DNA from: Streptomyces griseoincarnatus | Lineage (GTDB): Bacteria; Actinomycetota; Actinomycetes; Streptomycetales; Streptomycetaceae | Length of the DNA stretch: 64,000 nt | Assembly (NCBI GenBank): GCA_014649575.1 | Contig: BMTH01000001.1 | Coordinates: 558,001 to 622,000 of the forward strand | Direction: 5' to 3' | Shown here: positions 46,762 to 56,210 of the stretch, in pieces | How positions within the stretch are numbered: position 1 is the stretch's first letter | How the letters are laid out: the number at the start of each line of letters is the position of its first letter | Made by a program: the position numbers and the translations under genes | Notes under the pieces: model-generated | What the model saw: the letters and a program-made list of their open reading frames with translations, nothing else | Told to the model about the DNA's origin: nothing | The model's database searches: none

Positions 46762-47547
46762 ATGAGTATTCCGATCGTGGAAGGGCTCGTTCTCAGGACG
46801 GCCGCGAGGCATGGTGTTCCCGGGCCGGTCGCACAGGAGTTGCTCGCCGGCTCCCGGCCGTGCCTCCATCTGGTCGCTTTCCAGGACCTGACGCTCGCCC
46901 AGCAGGAAGTAGCCCGTCCTGCCGCGCGCACGGGAGGCCTCCCCTCCCTTCCGGACGGCGTCGACCGGCCCGATGGGCGCGCACCTCTGGTTCTGACCGT
47001 CGACTGCGCGGCGCTCCCCCGTGAAGCCCTGGACATCGCGCTGCCGTCCGACGGGAGCCTGTTGTTCTTCACCCAGATCGAGTACGAGCCGGAGTCGTCG
47101 GTGGTGCTCCACGTTCCCGCCGGCGTGCGGACCACGGAACGCTCGGCGACGTATGAGCTCGGCGGGGAGCCGGAGCAGGTCAGGGTCTACCAGCCCGATG
47201 TCCTGTATCCGGTGCCGGGACTGACCGTCTCACCCGATTGGCGTGACTCCCCGGCGACCAGCGCGTTCCTGGACAGCGGCCCGGACCGGGACGACATCCT
47301 GGACGTTTTCGAGGACGCCGTGCGGAGAGCGGCAGCGGGCGGCGCCTCACACGGAGTCGCCGTCCAACTGGGCGGTTTCTCCAGCCCTTGGCAGTCAGCT
47401 CCGGACGAGGGCGATCTCGTCCTCCTCGCACAGATGCACGGTCAGTCGATCGACCCCGACGTCTACACGCAGACCCTGATCGTCGGCACACACGAGGACA
47501 TCGCAGGGCGCCGGTACGAAGCCTTGGAGTTCGAGCAGCAGGTCTGA
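46762..47547 (+). CDS. DUF1963-like (YwqG family) protein
   Basis: This 261-residue soluble protein starts at the ATG at 46762. Segments SDGSLLFFTQIEYEPESSVV and QLGGFSSPWQ then DLVLLAQMHGQ follow the DUF1963/YwqG pattern, whose function is unknown. It stands alone after the transposase remnant and has no signal peptide. It is complete at both ends, judging by typical family length. Confidence 0.7.
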   Translation: MSIPIVEGLVLRTAARHGVPGPVAQELLAGSRPCLHLVAFQDLTLAQQEVARPAARTGGLPSLPDGVDRPDGRAPLVLTVDCAALPREALDIALPSDGSLLFFTQIEYEPESSVVLHVPAGVRTTERSATYELGGEPEQVRVYQPDVLYPVPGLTVSPDWRDSPATSAFLDSGPDRDDILDVFEDAVRRAAAGGASHGVAVQLGGFSSPWQSAPDEGDLVLLAQMHGQSIDPDVYTQTLIVGTHEDIAGRRYEALEFEQQV

Positions 47548-48121
47548 ACAGCCACCGGCTTCCTGACCTCGGCTCCGGCTCCGGTCCTTCCGGCGGGGGC
47601 GGGTTCACCCGCGGCACGGCGCCCGCCTCGCGGACTCGGACACCACCCCTCGAACTTGACGGTACCGCGCACGCCGTCGGGCGGTGCGGACTCCGACCGC
47701 CTCCCGCAAGAGGCCCTCGCGAAACGCCCGTCGCTCCGCGGCCGGCCCGACTCCTTGCGTGCGGGGCATCGCAGATCCGACCGGAGAGCGAGCGCCGGGC
47801 GGATTGCGTGTGTGTGCGTCTGGCTGGCCAACGTCGTTCCTGCGACGTGAGGGACGACCTGGAAGAGGGCATGGGCGACGATCTTGCTGGTCGTCGTGCT
47901 TGTTGCCGGCCCGTCCTCGCGCCGGCAACTCACGGCGGCTCGACGCACGGGCCGTCGCAGCACCATTCGCCTCCCCGCCCCCTCGTTCTCCGACAGATTT
48001 TCAGACCACGGGCGACACGCATAGGACGCCGACGGCGGGGGACTTGGGCCAGAACGGCATACCAGGGTGCGCCCGCCTCGGCCGCACCGGTACCGCATGA
48101 CCAATTGAGGGAGGTTGTTCC
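47548..48121. other. 574-base stretch without a recognised gene
   Basis: I find no coding pattern with proper codon bias, no RNA gene and no repeat. It is followed by a GGGAGG ribosome site for the PRC-barrel gene. Confidence 0.6.
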
Positions 48122-48541
48122 ATGAACACCGGCGACATGCCCGTACTGATCAGGCTCTCCGATTCACAGCAGACGATCCCTGCCGCGGACGAGGACGTAC
48201 GGGGCCGCAAGGTGGCCGACCGCTCCGGCAACGAACTCGGTGAGGTGAGCGACCTGATCATCGACGAGGAGGAGCGCAAGGTCCGTTTCCTTCTCATGGA
48301 ATACGGCGGTTTCCTCGGCATCGGCGAAAAGAAGAGCTACATCCCGGTCGACGCCGTGGCCGACGTGACCGAGGACCAGGTCCGCATCGACCGTACCCGC
48401 GACGACGTCGTCGACGCGCCCGAGTACGATCCCGAACTGGTGGACCAGCGCGAATACCCCGACCGGGTGTACAGCCACTACGGCTACGCGCCCTTCTGGG
48501 GGACCGGCTACATTCCCCCGGCATTCCCCTACCGGCTGTAA
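48122..48541 (+). CDS. PRC-barrel domain protein
   Basis: This 139-residue protein starts at the ATG at 48122 behind GGGAGG. The PRC-barrel lies at about residues 25-95, with GRKVADRSGNELGEVSDLII and EKKSYIPVDAV. The C-terminal tail is Tyr/Pro/Trp-rich (YGYAPFWGTGYIPPAFPYRL). Proteins of this shape are common stress-related proteins in actinobacteria and may bind membranes or other proteins. The neighbours also look stress- or envelope-related. Confidence 0.8.
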   Translation: MNTGDMPVLIRLSDSQQTIPAADEDVRGRKVADRSGNELGEVSDLIIDEEERKVRFLLMEYGGFLGIGEKKSYIPVDAVADVTEDQVRIDRTRDDVVDAPEYDPELVDQREYPDRVYSHYGYAPFWGTGYIPPAFPYRL

Positions 48542-48655
48542 GCGTCGTCCGCCCGGCCCCCGTACGCCTCTGCGCCGGGCCCCGCGCCCCGATCGAGCGG
48601 CGCCACGGGCCCGGCGTTCGCTCGGGCCCGCGCGGCCGCTGCGTACGGTAGGCGT

Positions 48656-49738
48656 GTGCGACTACTCCCGGAGCCAGTCCGTCGGCTCGTTGCTTGGTGC
48701 GTGGTGATCCTGCTGGTCGCGGGGGTCGGCTACGTCGTGATCCAGGTCTGTGTGGCGCTCAGGCCCGCGGTTGTTCCCGTGCTGCTGGCTCTGCTCGGTA
48801 CCGCGTTGCTCCTCCCCGTGCACCGGTGGCTCCTGAGCGCGAAGGTGAACCGGTCAGTCGCCGCCGGGCTCACCTGCGCCGCGGTCCTCGCTGCGGTCGG
48901 CGGTGCCCTGTACCTCCTGACGGTGACACTGGTCGACACCTGGGACCAGATCGTCGCCTCGTTGCGCAGGGCGGTGCGTGAGCTGGCCGATCAGTTCGGT
49001 GCGTCCGGCACCTCGCTGGAGGAACTCGCAAACGATGCGCTGGACCTGCTGGGCAGGTTCGGAGGGACAGCCGCCTCCGGTGTCGTCACCGGAGTCAGCC
49101 TCGTGGCCCAAGCCCTCGGCATGGCGGTCCTGGCGCTGCTGCTGGTCTTCTTCTTCCTGCGCGACTCCGACCGGGCCGCGGCCACCCTGCACTCACTCGT
49201 CCCACGCGGTGGCGCGGACGCCACTGAGGCGATGGCCCGGAGGGCTTTCGAGGGTGTCGAGGGGTTCATGCGGGGCACCACCGTGGTCGCGCTCATCGAC
49301 GCGGTCTTCATCACCACCGGACTGCTGATCCTGCGCGTGCCGGGTGCCCTCGGACTCGGCGCGATCGTCTTCATCGGCGCCTACGTCCCCTACGTCGGAG
49401 CCTTCGTCTCAGGAGCCGCGGCCGTGCTGGTCGCACTCGCCGACCGGGGACTCGCCATCGCCGCGTGGACGCTCGGGGTGGTGCTGGCGGTCCAGGTGCT
49501 CGAGGGAAACATCCTCCAGCCCATGGTCCAGAGCCGGACCGTGCGAATCCACCCCGCGGTGATTCTGGTGGCGCTCACCGCGGGCGCCACGCTGGCCGGG
49601 ATCGTCGGGGTGCTCCTCGCGGTGCCGGTCACCGCTGCCCTCTTCGGAGTCGTCCACGAACTGCGCACCCGCTACGCCGACTCCGGAGAGCCGCCCACTG
49701 GCGGACCGGATGAGGACTCGCCGGCACAGACCGGATGA
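48656..49738 (+). CDS. AI-2E family transporter-like membrane protein
   Basis: This 360-residue protein has about seven to eight helices in the AI-2E/PerM pattern: a long soluble insert after helix 3, LLLVFFFLRDSDR, and the signature IGAYVPYVGAFVSGAAAVLVAL. The C-terminal LEGNILQPMVQSRTVRIHPA is also typical. The family includes exporters of AI-2 and Na+/H+ antiporters, and the substrate here is unknown. The start is GTG 48656, with GTG 48654 in another frame. Confidence 0.85.
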   Translation: MRLLPEPVRRLVAWCVVILLVAGVGYVVIQVCVALRPAVVPVLLALLGTALLLPVHRWLLSAKVNRSVAAGLTCAAVLAAVGGALYLLTVTLVDTWDQIVASLRRAVRELADQFGASGTSLEELANDALDLLGRFGGTAASGVVTGVSLVAQALGMAVLALLLVFFFLRDSDRAAATLHSLVPRGGADATEAMARRAFEGVEGFMRGTTVVALIDAVFITTGLLILRVPGALGLGAIVFIGAYVPYVGAFVSGAAAVLVALADRGLAIAAWTLGVVLAVQVLEGNILQPMVQSRTVRIHPAVILVALTAGATLAGIVGVLLAVPVTAALFGVVHELRTRYADSGEPPTGGPDEDSPAQTG

Positions 49739-49881
49739 TGGTGCCCCGGATGACGGTGCGGGGCTTGAGGGCGTGCCCGGGGTCGTGAAGGAGCGGTTGC
49801 TGCTCGTGCCCCTGACTGACTCCTACAACGGCTTTGAGGGACACGCCGAAAGCGCCGGGCCGGAAGGAGGCGAACTGACAC

Positions 49882-51027
49882 TCAGCCGTCCGGCAGTTCG
49901 ACCGGGGGCATCTCACTGACGGGCGTGGCCGGTTCTGCGGCGTGGCAGCCGGACGCTGACGCGCGGCCTTCGTGCGAGGCGGGGCTGTCGGGGGCGTCAC
50001 CGGGGCCAAGAGGGACGCCGTTGCTGCGCAGCACGTTGCGAACGTCGAGGATCAGGGGGAAGACCTCGTGGTTGCGGTCCTCGCCTTGTTCTTCCCACGC
50101 CCGCTGTTCGGCTTCGACGGCCATGCGGTCCTCGGCGAACACGCGCTCGGTGAAGCGTCTGATGAACGGCCAGGCAAGATGAAGAGCGCCAGGGATACCG
50201 GGCTTCTCGATCATGAGCAGGCCGTAGGCGTGGCAGGTGCGCTGCTCGGCGTCCTCAGGCACGTACGCGGCCCAGAGACGGAAGGCGGGACGTTCGGCGT
50301 TCTCCGGAACCAGGTCGAGTGTCTGGTAAGGGTACGCGGTGCGGATGGTCATGACATCGCGGGAGTGACTGCCGCCGATCCCTTCGGCTGCCAGCAGGCC
50401 GGCGCTGCGGTTCCGCTTCCCCCCGGCGTGGGTGAACAGGTACCGGGCCTCCACCGACCGCGCACCGGTCCGGTGTTCCAGCAGCTCGGGGCGGAGCTTG
50501 CCGACGACGCCCCGGTGGAGGAACTGGTGGTTCATGTCGAGGAGGTTCTCGTGCATGAACGAGTAGTGGCAGTGCACGGTCCGGGAGAAGGTCATGGTCT
50601 TGTACTTCGGTGAGCCGAAGGCCGGCAGCTCGGGCAGCGCGGTGACCGCCGCCTTGTCCGGGTCGCCGGGGAACACGAACACCAGGCCGTACGCCTCGCG
50701 GACCGGATAGGCGCGCACACCGCGCGGCGGCCGGCCGTCCCCCTTGGACAGGTACGGGATCCGCGAGATGCGTCCGTCGCCGCGATAGGCCCACGCGTGA
50801 TAGCAGCAGAGGAGCGTCTCGCCCTCCACCACCCCCATGCTCAGCGGCACCTGCCGGTGGGCGCACCGATCCTCCAGCGCGTGGACGGCGCCGCTCCGTC
50901 CCCGGTAGAGGGCGATGCGCTCACCGGCGAACGCGGTTCCCAGCACGCGACCAGGACGCAGGCGCCTGGACACCGCGACCGGGTACCAGAAGTCCGGGTT
51001 CGTCCCGACACGCCGAAGATCGGTCAT
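49882..51027 (-). CDS. Rieske non-heme iron oxygenase alpha-type subunit
   Basis: From the ATG at 51027 this is a 381-residue enzyme. The Rieske cluster motif is CAHR then CCYH (C-x-H-x16-C-x2-H) at about residues 53-74. The mononuclear iron site is suggested by ENLLDMNHQFLHRG. It resembles single-component-type demethylases or ring oxygenases of the VanA group. No ferredoxin or reductase partner gene is adjacent. A short upstream frame ends in ATGA at its start, which suggests coupled translation. Confidence 0.88.
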   Translation of the reverse strand: MTDLRRVGTNPDFWYPVAVSRRLRPGRVLGTAFAGERIALYRGRSGAVHALEDRCAHRQVPLSMGVVEGETLLCCYHAWAYRGDGRISRIPYLSKGDGRPPRGVRAYPVREAYGLVFVFPGDPDKAAVTALPELPAFGSPKYKTMTFSRTVHCHYSFMHENLLDMNHQFLHRGVVGKLRPELLEHRTGARSVEARYLFTHAGGKRNRSAGLLAAEGIGGSHSRDVMTIRTAYPYQTLDLVPENAERPAFRLWAAYVPEDAEQRTCHAYGLLMIEKPGIPGALHLAWPFIRRFTERVFAEDRMAVEAEQRAWEEQGEDRNHEVFPLILDVRNVLRSNGVPLGPGDAPDSPASHEGRASASGCHAAEPATPVSEMPPVELPDG

Positions 51028-51131
51028 GCCGAGACCTGCTGCATCGCCGATGTCCCAGGCCCTGAAGTGCGCCTGGCCCCGGCGGCGAGGCGGGCCCCGG
51101 GCCCAGACCTGTCGAGGTCGGTCTCGGTCAT
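51024..51131 (-). CDS. 35-residue upstream frame coupled to the Rieske gene
   Basis: An ATG at 51131, with GGGAAG about seven bases upstream, opens a 35-codon frame beginning MTETDLDRSG. Its TGA overlaps the ATG of the oxygenase gene by one base pair step (ATGA). The peptide has no recognisable fold. It could be a leader peptide that couples translation, or an alternative start region resulting from a past frameshift. Confidence 0.4.
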   Translation of the reverse strand: MTETDLDRSGPGARLAAGARRTSGPGTSAMQQVSA

Positions 51132-51558
51132 GCTTCTTCCCTCGCATGAATGATGGGACGGACAGTGGCTCGGACCGTCACCCCTCGTGCGGGACGTGAC
51201 CGCCGCCGATGCGACGGTTGTGCACCGGCACCTTCATCCTGGCCGGAGCCCGCCGTCCTCGCGCTGCCGGCGGGTCCGGGCGGGTGAGCATCCGGACAGC
51301 CCTGAGCACCCTCGGATCCGCCAGCCGTCTCCCGGTCCTACGGCTTTCCAAGCGTCACTGACGTCACTTGGCCTCCGGCCACAAGGCTCCCCCTGTGGGG
51401 TTCAGACCTCCTATGGGGTCGGACCGTCAGGCCGTTCGGCGTTCAAGAACTTCGCCGGTCCTCGTATCCACTCCATGGACCTTCGCCGACTCGTCGGTCA
51501 CCCCGGGGACGCTGACCCTCCAGATCGGGTTCCGGTTCGGCCGGTCGGCTTGCAGCCG
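51132..51558. other. 427-base convergent-side gap with nothing recognised
   Basis: No gene, RNA or repeat is supported between the Rieske leader and the end of the protease gene. Base composition is slightly less GC-rich than in the genes. Confidence 0.55.
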
Positions 51559-52704
51559 TCACAGGGTCCGCCTCCGCCAAGCGGATGAGGAGCTCAGCCA
51601 GGACATGGCTCGGCTGATGTCGGACGACGTGACGATGCCGACCAGTCGGTCTCCTTCCAGTACGAGGGCGCGGTGGACCCGATTGGCCTGCAACTCGGGA
51701 ACCAGCCGGGCCAGCGGGTCGTCGGGGCGGGGAGTCGGCAGGTCGCCGACCGGCACCATCACGTCGGTGACACGGGTGGAGGAGCGTTCCGTCTCCGCGA
51801 CCCCGTCGGCGCCCTTCAGGGTGACCAGGCCGGCCGCCGTGTTGTCGCCGTCGACGACGGGGAAGGCCGAGTGGCGGTAGCGGTAACGGGGGTCGGCCAG
51901 AAACTCGCCGATCGTGGTGACTGCCGGGACGGTCACGGGCGCAGGTGTCATCGCGTCGCTCACGGGGATGCCGCCCAGCATGTCACGCAGCTTTGCCTGG
52001 CCGCCCTCCGCTGTCGCCATCGCGATGACGAACCAGCCGATGACCACCAGCCAGATGCCGCTGAACACGGCCCCGACCAGGACGAGGTACACGCCGACAG
52101 CCACCAGCGCCCATCCCAGGAACCGTCCCGCGGCCGTCGCCACCGCCGTGGCCCGCAATGGGCTGCCGGTCTTCCACCACACCGCGGCCCGCAACAGCCG
52201 CCCGCCGTCCAGTGGCGCGGCGGGCAGAGCGTTGAAGACGGCCAGCAGAATGTTGATCCCCGCAAGCCATGCCAACGCCGCCACCACAAGCCCGGCCTCG
52301 AAGTACGCGGCCAGCAACCCGGCCGCCAGAGCGAACAGCCCTCCGAGCAGCAGGCTGACCAGAGGCCCTACGCCGGCTATGCGCAGCTCCGCACCGGGGG
52401 TGGCCGCCTCGCTCCGGAGCCGTGCGAGTCCGCCGAGCAGCCACAGGGTGATGCCCTCGACGGACACTCCGTTACGACGGGCCACCAGCGCGTGACTGAC
52501 CTCATGAGCCAGCAGCGACAGCAGGAACAGCACCGCGGTCACCCCGGACGCGAGCCAGTACTGCCATGACGGGCGATCCGGATGAGCCTGCCGGAAGACG
52601 CTGCCGGCCAGCCCCACCATGATCAGGACGAAGATGACCAGGACACTCCAGTGCACACCCACCCGGACACCGGCTACGCGCCCCAACGAGAACGTCGCCC
52701 GCAT
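51559..52704 (-). CDS. site-2 protease family membrane metalloprotease with CBS domains
   Basis: From the ATG at 52704, behind GGGAGG, this is a 381-residue protein. The zinc motif AHEVSHALVA (HExxH) lies in an early helix, and the third ligand is in NALPAAPLDGGRLL. The last 130 residues form two CBS domains (VSDAMTPAPVTVPAVTTIGE and VTDVMVPVGDLPTP) that may sense adenine nucleotides. Members of this class cleave membrane proteins such as anti-sigma factors. The target is not known. Confidence 0.9.
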   Translation of the reverse strand: MRATFSLGRVAGVRVGVHWSVLVIFVLIMVGLAGSVFRQAHPDRPSWQYWLASGVTAVLFLLSLLAHEVSHALVARRNGVSVEGITLWLLGGLARLRSEAATPGAELRIAGVGPLVSLLLGGLFALAAGLLAAYFEAGLVVAALAWLAGINILLAVFNALPAAPLDGGRLLRAAVWWKTGSPLRATAVATAAGRFLGWALVAVGVYLVLVGAVFSGIWLVVIGWFVIAMATAEGGQAKLRDMLGGIPVSDAMTPAPVTVPAVTTIGEFLADPRYRYRHSAFPVVDGDNTAAGLVTLKGADGVAETERSSTRVTDVMVPVGDLPTPRPDDPLARLVPELQANRVHRALVLEGDRLVGIVTSSDISRAMSWLSSSSAWRRRTL

Positions 52705-52844
52705 GCCGGCCACCTCCCGGTTCGTGCTCGATGGTCGTGGTGGGGGGGGCGGAGAGTCGATGAGCTCGTGGCGTGAGCGGTGCGTCCTGTCACGCCGCCG
52801 GGTCAGTCCCATCGCCGGGCCTTCGGGGACCGTCCCGGAGTACG

Positions 52845-53186
52845 TCAGTGTCCGAAGATGTGCCGCCCGCGACGGCGATGCCTCAACCGGGACGGCTGCG
52901 GCCGCACCTTCTCGCCCTCTCCTGTCATCTGGGGGGCCGGTGCGGACGTAGGGACCCGATGGACGCGACGACGCCGCTTCAAGCCCGCCACGAGCATCGT
53001 CAGTCCGAGGCAGAAGATCAGCGTCAGTCCCACGCCGGAGAGGAAAAGTCCTGGCGCGGTCAGCGTCGCGATCTGATTGCCGAAGATCTCCACCGCGTAC
53101 TCAGGGCTGCCCGAGAAGTTCTCCACGACAGCGACGGCCGCGAACGCGCCCGTGGCCAGCACGAGCAAGAGCGCCGGCAGGAGCAT
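52845..53186 (-). CDS. small two-helix membrane protein
   Basis: From the ATG at 53186, behind GGAGGAGGAGG, this is a 113-residue protein with two hydrophobic helices (about residues 2-20 and 45-70) joined by a short loop. A basic Arg-rich C-terminal tail follows. I do not recognise a family. It lies upstream of the protease gene in the same direction, and could be a partner or substrate. Confidence 0.65.
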   Translation of the reverse strand: MLLPALLLVLATGAFAAVAVVENFSGSPEYAVEIFGNQIATLTAPGLFLSGVGLTLIFCLGLTMLVAGLKRRRRVHRVPTSAPAPQMTGEGEKVRPQPSRLRHRRRGRHIFGH

Positions 53187-53511
53187 CGTTCCCACCTCCT
53201 CCTCCGGCCTTGGTGACCGGTTACCCCAAGTCAGACGCCTGACACGGGCTTCCGGCACCGGCAGCCGATCGAATGGTCCACGCTGTCGGGCACGCGTCGC
53301 GAGTTCCACCACCGCCGAACGTGAGGTGCGCGAGACCGGTGTGCCCCTGAGAGACGTCTGTCTCACAGGTCGGCTCGCCTCTCTCCCCTCGACCGTTCTT
53401 TCTGCGTGCCACGTCCTCCGACTGGTCCAAGAACTGACACGCGGCGGCCGTTCGCGTGGCATGTGTATGAACGGCGGCCCGTGTGCCACCGGGACTACGG
53501 AGAGAAATGCC
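53187..53511. other. 325-base divergent intergenic region
   Basis: Apart from the promoter candidate above nothing is recognised. It separates the small membrane protein gene from the lipoprotein gene. Confidence 0.5.
53221..53245 (-). promoter_or_regulatory. SigB/SigH-type promoter candidate
   Basis: On the minus strand GTGT (53245-53242) and GGGTAA (53226-53221) are 15 bases apart, which fits the GnnT-N14-16-GGGTA pattern of stress sigma factors. The -10 lies about 35 bases upstream of the small membrane protein's ATG. Confidence 0.33.
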
Positions 53512-54066
53512 ATGAACATGAGCTTGAGGACATCGAGACCCTGGCGTAGCCCGGTCGCGTTCCTTGTGGTCGGATGTCTCGCCGTCCTCTTGGGCGCGAC
53601 GGGGTGCGGCAGTGATGGGGGCGACTACAACCCACCCGGTGCCAACGCCCGTGTCGGACCGGTCCTGATTCGCTATGCCCACATTGCCGAACCGCCCGAC
53701 GGCCCGTGGGAGCAGGGGGACGACGCGCCTTTCTACGTCTGGTTCTTCAATCAGGGGCAAGAGCCCGACAGGCTGCTCGGCGCGGAGACGACTGTCGCAC
53801 GGTCCGTCGACATCGTGGACGCTGACGGCGCCGTGCGAGGACCGGTCGTGCTCCCCACCGGCAAGCTCGTCGAGCTGGAGAAGGGCCGCGCACACCTGCT
53901 GCTCAGAGACCTGCGCCAGCAGATCCGGGGCGGGGACTACGTGTGGGTCACCCTGCGCTTCGAACGCGCCGGTGAGATCGCCCTGCAGGTGCACTCCCAG
54001 GTCCCCACCTACGTCGACGAGGACGCCACCGACGCCCCTGGACTGACGTCCCCCTCAGCGCAATGA
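53512..54066 (+). CDS. PCuAC-like lipoprotein lacking copper ligands
   Basis: This 184-residue protein starts at the ATG at 53512 behind GGAG. The lipobox is LLGATGC near residue 32. The mature part follows the PCu(A)C/DUF461 fold: VWFFNQGQEPDRLLGAET, then LPTGKLVELEKGRAHLLL, then DYVWVTLRFERAGEIALQV. The mature chain has no methionine, so the Met/His copper site of true PCuAC chaperones is missing. It may bind something else or be structural. Confidence 0.75.
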   Translation: MNMSLRTSRPWRSPVAFLVVGCLAVLLGATGCGSDGGDYNPPGANARVGPVLIRYAHIAEPPDGPWEQGDDAPFYVWFFNQGQEPDRLLGAETTVARSVDIVDADGAVRGPVVLPTGKLVELEKGRAHLLLRDLRQQIRGGDYVWVTLRFERAGEIALQVHSQVPTYVDEDATDAPGLTSPSAQ

Positions 54067-54082
54067 CGACCGCGACGGCGCG

Positions 54083-55612
54083 ATGGCCACAGGGGGTGAA
54101 CATGCGGGTTCCCGGTGGGTGCGTGTTCCCCGGCCGACGCGTGAACCAGGGCCCCTGCCCCCGTATCGCGCCGAGAACACGGGAGCCGAACCGGTGAGGC
54201 CGAGGCGGCAACGACCGAGACGGCACGAGCCCGGTCGAGGGCGGCGTCGCCTGATGGCGGCCATCGCGTACGCCTTGGTGCTCTCGGGGCTGGCGTTGGC
54301 GGCGGTGTGGCTGGCCGTGCTGATCGTCCCGCTGCAGCCGGTGTCCGCGGCCGGCCAGACCGTGCGTGTGGGCGCCGCGCCGCTCGACTGGAGCCTGTCC
54401 GGCCCCGGCCAACTCGATCTCTTCGGCCAGACGATCCCGACCAGAGCGCATTTCGACGGACCGATCAGGCCCCGGCTGGAGCTGACCCGTATCGGAGGGG
54501 ACGCCGAGGTGGCCCGCCTCCTGCGGTCCGGCGATCACGAACGGCTCACCCTGGAGGTGGGCCGGAAGCTGGCGTCGGGCTGGTTGCGCTACGGCGCGTG
54601 GGAGACCGCGGTGGCCGCCGGGCTGGTTCTCCTCCCCCTGGCCGCCTGGACGGGCCTGCGCCGCATGCCGCCGGGCCGGGCCGTCCTCGTCCTGGTCGGC
54701 GGCCTGGCCCTGGTGGCCGCGGTGAACGCCATCGGCTTCTACCTGCTGGCCTCCAGCACCCCCGAGGCGCTGCGCGACGTACGATCCCTGCAGGATCTGG
54801 TGGGCGACAGTCCGCCGGACCCGGTCCCTCGGGCCGAAGGCCCGCCGCTGGGCGACGTACGGGCGGTGGCCCTGGGTGACTCGACCGCTGCGGGAACCGG
54901 CAACCGGCCTCTGCCCGACCCCAGCGACCTCGACCGGGCGTGTGACCGCAGCGCGGACTCCTACCCACAGGCGCTCGCCCGCGCCAACGACTGGAGCGTA
55001 CTCAACCTCGCCTGCTCCGGCGCCACGGTCCGCGACGGCATCCTTGGCGTGCAGATCCTCGGGGAGCAGGTCGCCCCGCCGCAGATCGCCCAGGCCCAGC
55101 GGGCCGCCGAGGCGTCCGTCGTCCTGGTCAGCGTCGGAGCCAACGACGTGCGCTGGTCGGACCTGGTCCAGCTCTGCGTGATCTCCCCGTCGTGCGACGA
55201 CCGCGCCTCAACGGCGTACTTCCAGGACAGGCTTGCCCGCTTCGCGCTCGACTACCGCAGGCTCCTGCGCATGCTGGCCACCCTCCCCCAGCACCCCACG
55301 GTAGTGGTCAACGAGTACTACGACCCCTTCGGCGCAGACGTCAGCTGCCTTGAGAACGTAGGCCTCACCCGGCAGAAGGCAGAGGTCCTGAGCTCACGCC
55401 TGGCCGCCCTCAACGCCGTTCTGCGGCAAGGAGCCGAGACGGCCGGTTTCACGCCGGTGAAGCAGAACTTCGAAGGTCACCGGCTGTGCAGCGCCCAGCC
55501 GTACCTCCAAGGGCCTGCGGACCGAGCCCCGCTCCACCCGACGGCCGCCGGGTCCCTGGCCATCGCCCTCGCCGACCAGAAAGCTCTTCCTGTCGACGCG
55601 AACGCGAACTGA
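54083..55612 (+). CDS. membrane-anchored SGNH/GDSL hydrolase
   Basis: This protein has up to 509 residues. The first 57 are Arg/Pro-rich, and a later ATG at 54254 may be the true start. A membrane helix is followed by an extracytoplasmic stretch, two further helices, and an SGNH domain with VALGDSTAAGTG, ACSGAT, VGANDVRWSDL and PLHPTAAG (Ser, Gly, Asn, His). It is probably an exported esterase of unknown substrate. The gene follows the lipoprotein gene closely. Confidence 0.85.
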   Translation: MATGGEHAGSRWVRVPRPTREPGPLPPYRAENTGAEPVRPRRQRPRRHEPGRGRRRLMAAIAYALVLSGLALAAVWLAVLIVPLQPVSAAGQTVRVGAAPLDWSLSGPGQLDLFGQTIPTRAHFDGPIRPRLELTRIGGDAEVARLLRSGDHERLTLEVGRKLASGWLRYGAWETAVAAGLVLLPLAAWTGLRRMPPGRAVLVLVGGLALVAAVNAIGFYLLASSTPEALRDVRSLQDLVGDSPPDPVPRAEGPPLGDVRAVALGDSTAAGTGNRPLPDPSDLDRACDRSADSYPQALARANDWSVLNLACSGATVRDGILGVQILGEQVAPPQIAQAQRAAEASVVLVSVGANDVRWSDLVQLCVISPSCDDRASTAYFQDRLARFALDYRRLLRMLATLPQHPTVVVNEYYDPFGADVSCLENVGLTRQKAEVLSSRLAALNAVLRQGAETAGFTPVKQNFEGHRLCSAQPYLQGPADRAPLHPTAAGSLAIALADQKALPVDANAN

Positions 55613-55709
55613 GTACCACTCTCGCCCTCTTCTTGCCGTTATGCCCGACTGGTCTAGCGTGGGAAGAGGCGACAACGATCGCAAATCCACCGAGCGTGAG
55701 GTGAGCGCG

Positions 55710-56210
55710 ATGCCAGAGGCCACGAATCGCACCGGCACCAACACGACGACGAAATCTCGCAATGAAACAGGCGAGAAGGGAACGACTCTGAAAGGCCGCA
55801 GGGGCACCGACGCTCCTCCGGGGATGCGCGGAGACACCACGGTCGCGGACGCTGTCGTAGCCAAGATCGCGGGCATGGCGGCCCGTGAGATCCCCGAGAT
55901 CCACAACCTCGGCGGGGGGATGGCCAGGGCGTTCGGGGCAATGAAGGAACGCGTTCCTGGGAGCGGCACCGACATCACCCGAGGGGTCAGTGTGGAGGTC
56001 GGCGAGCGCCAGGCGGCTGTGGACCTGGACATCGTCGTCGAATACGGCGCCTCCATCGTCGACACCGCCGGGGACGTGCGCGCCAATGTCATCCAGGCGG
56101 TGGAGGGCATGGCCGGCCTGGAAGTCGTGGAGGTGAACATCGCGGTGCACGACGTCCACCTGCCCGACGAAGACGAGGAGTCCGAACAGGGCGGCGGGCG
56201 GGTGGCCTGA
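55710..56210 (+). CDS. Asp23/Gls24 family envelope stress protein
   Basis: From the ATG at 55710 this is a 166-residue protein with a Thr/Lys-rich N-terminal tail of about 40 residues. The Asp23/Gls24 domain runs TTVADAVVAKIAGMAAREIP to VEVNIAVHDVHLPDE. Such proteins sit at the membrane and respond to alkaline or envelope stress. The acidic C terminus is typical. A GAGGTGA ribosome site precedes the start. Confidence 0.85.
   Translation: MPEATNRTGTNTTTKSRNETGEKGTTLKGRRGTDAPPGMRGDTTVADAVVAKIAGMAAREIPEIHNLGGGMARAFGAMKERVPGSGTDITRGVSVEVGERQAAVDLDIVVEYGASIVDTAGDVRANVIQAVEGMAGLEVVEVNIAVHDVHLPDEDEESEQGGGRVA

Noticed and set aside
44155..47112. 985-codon open frame on the minus strand
   Set aside because: It covers the antisense of the BtuC- and BtuD-type genes. 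Only its transposase-like piece is meaningful, and that is reported as a remnant.
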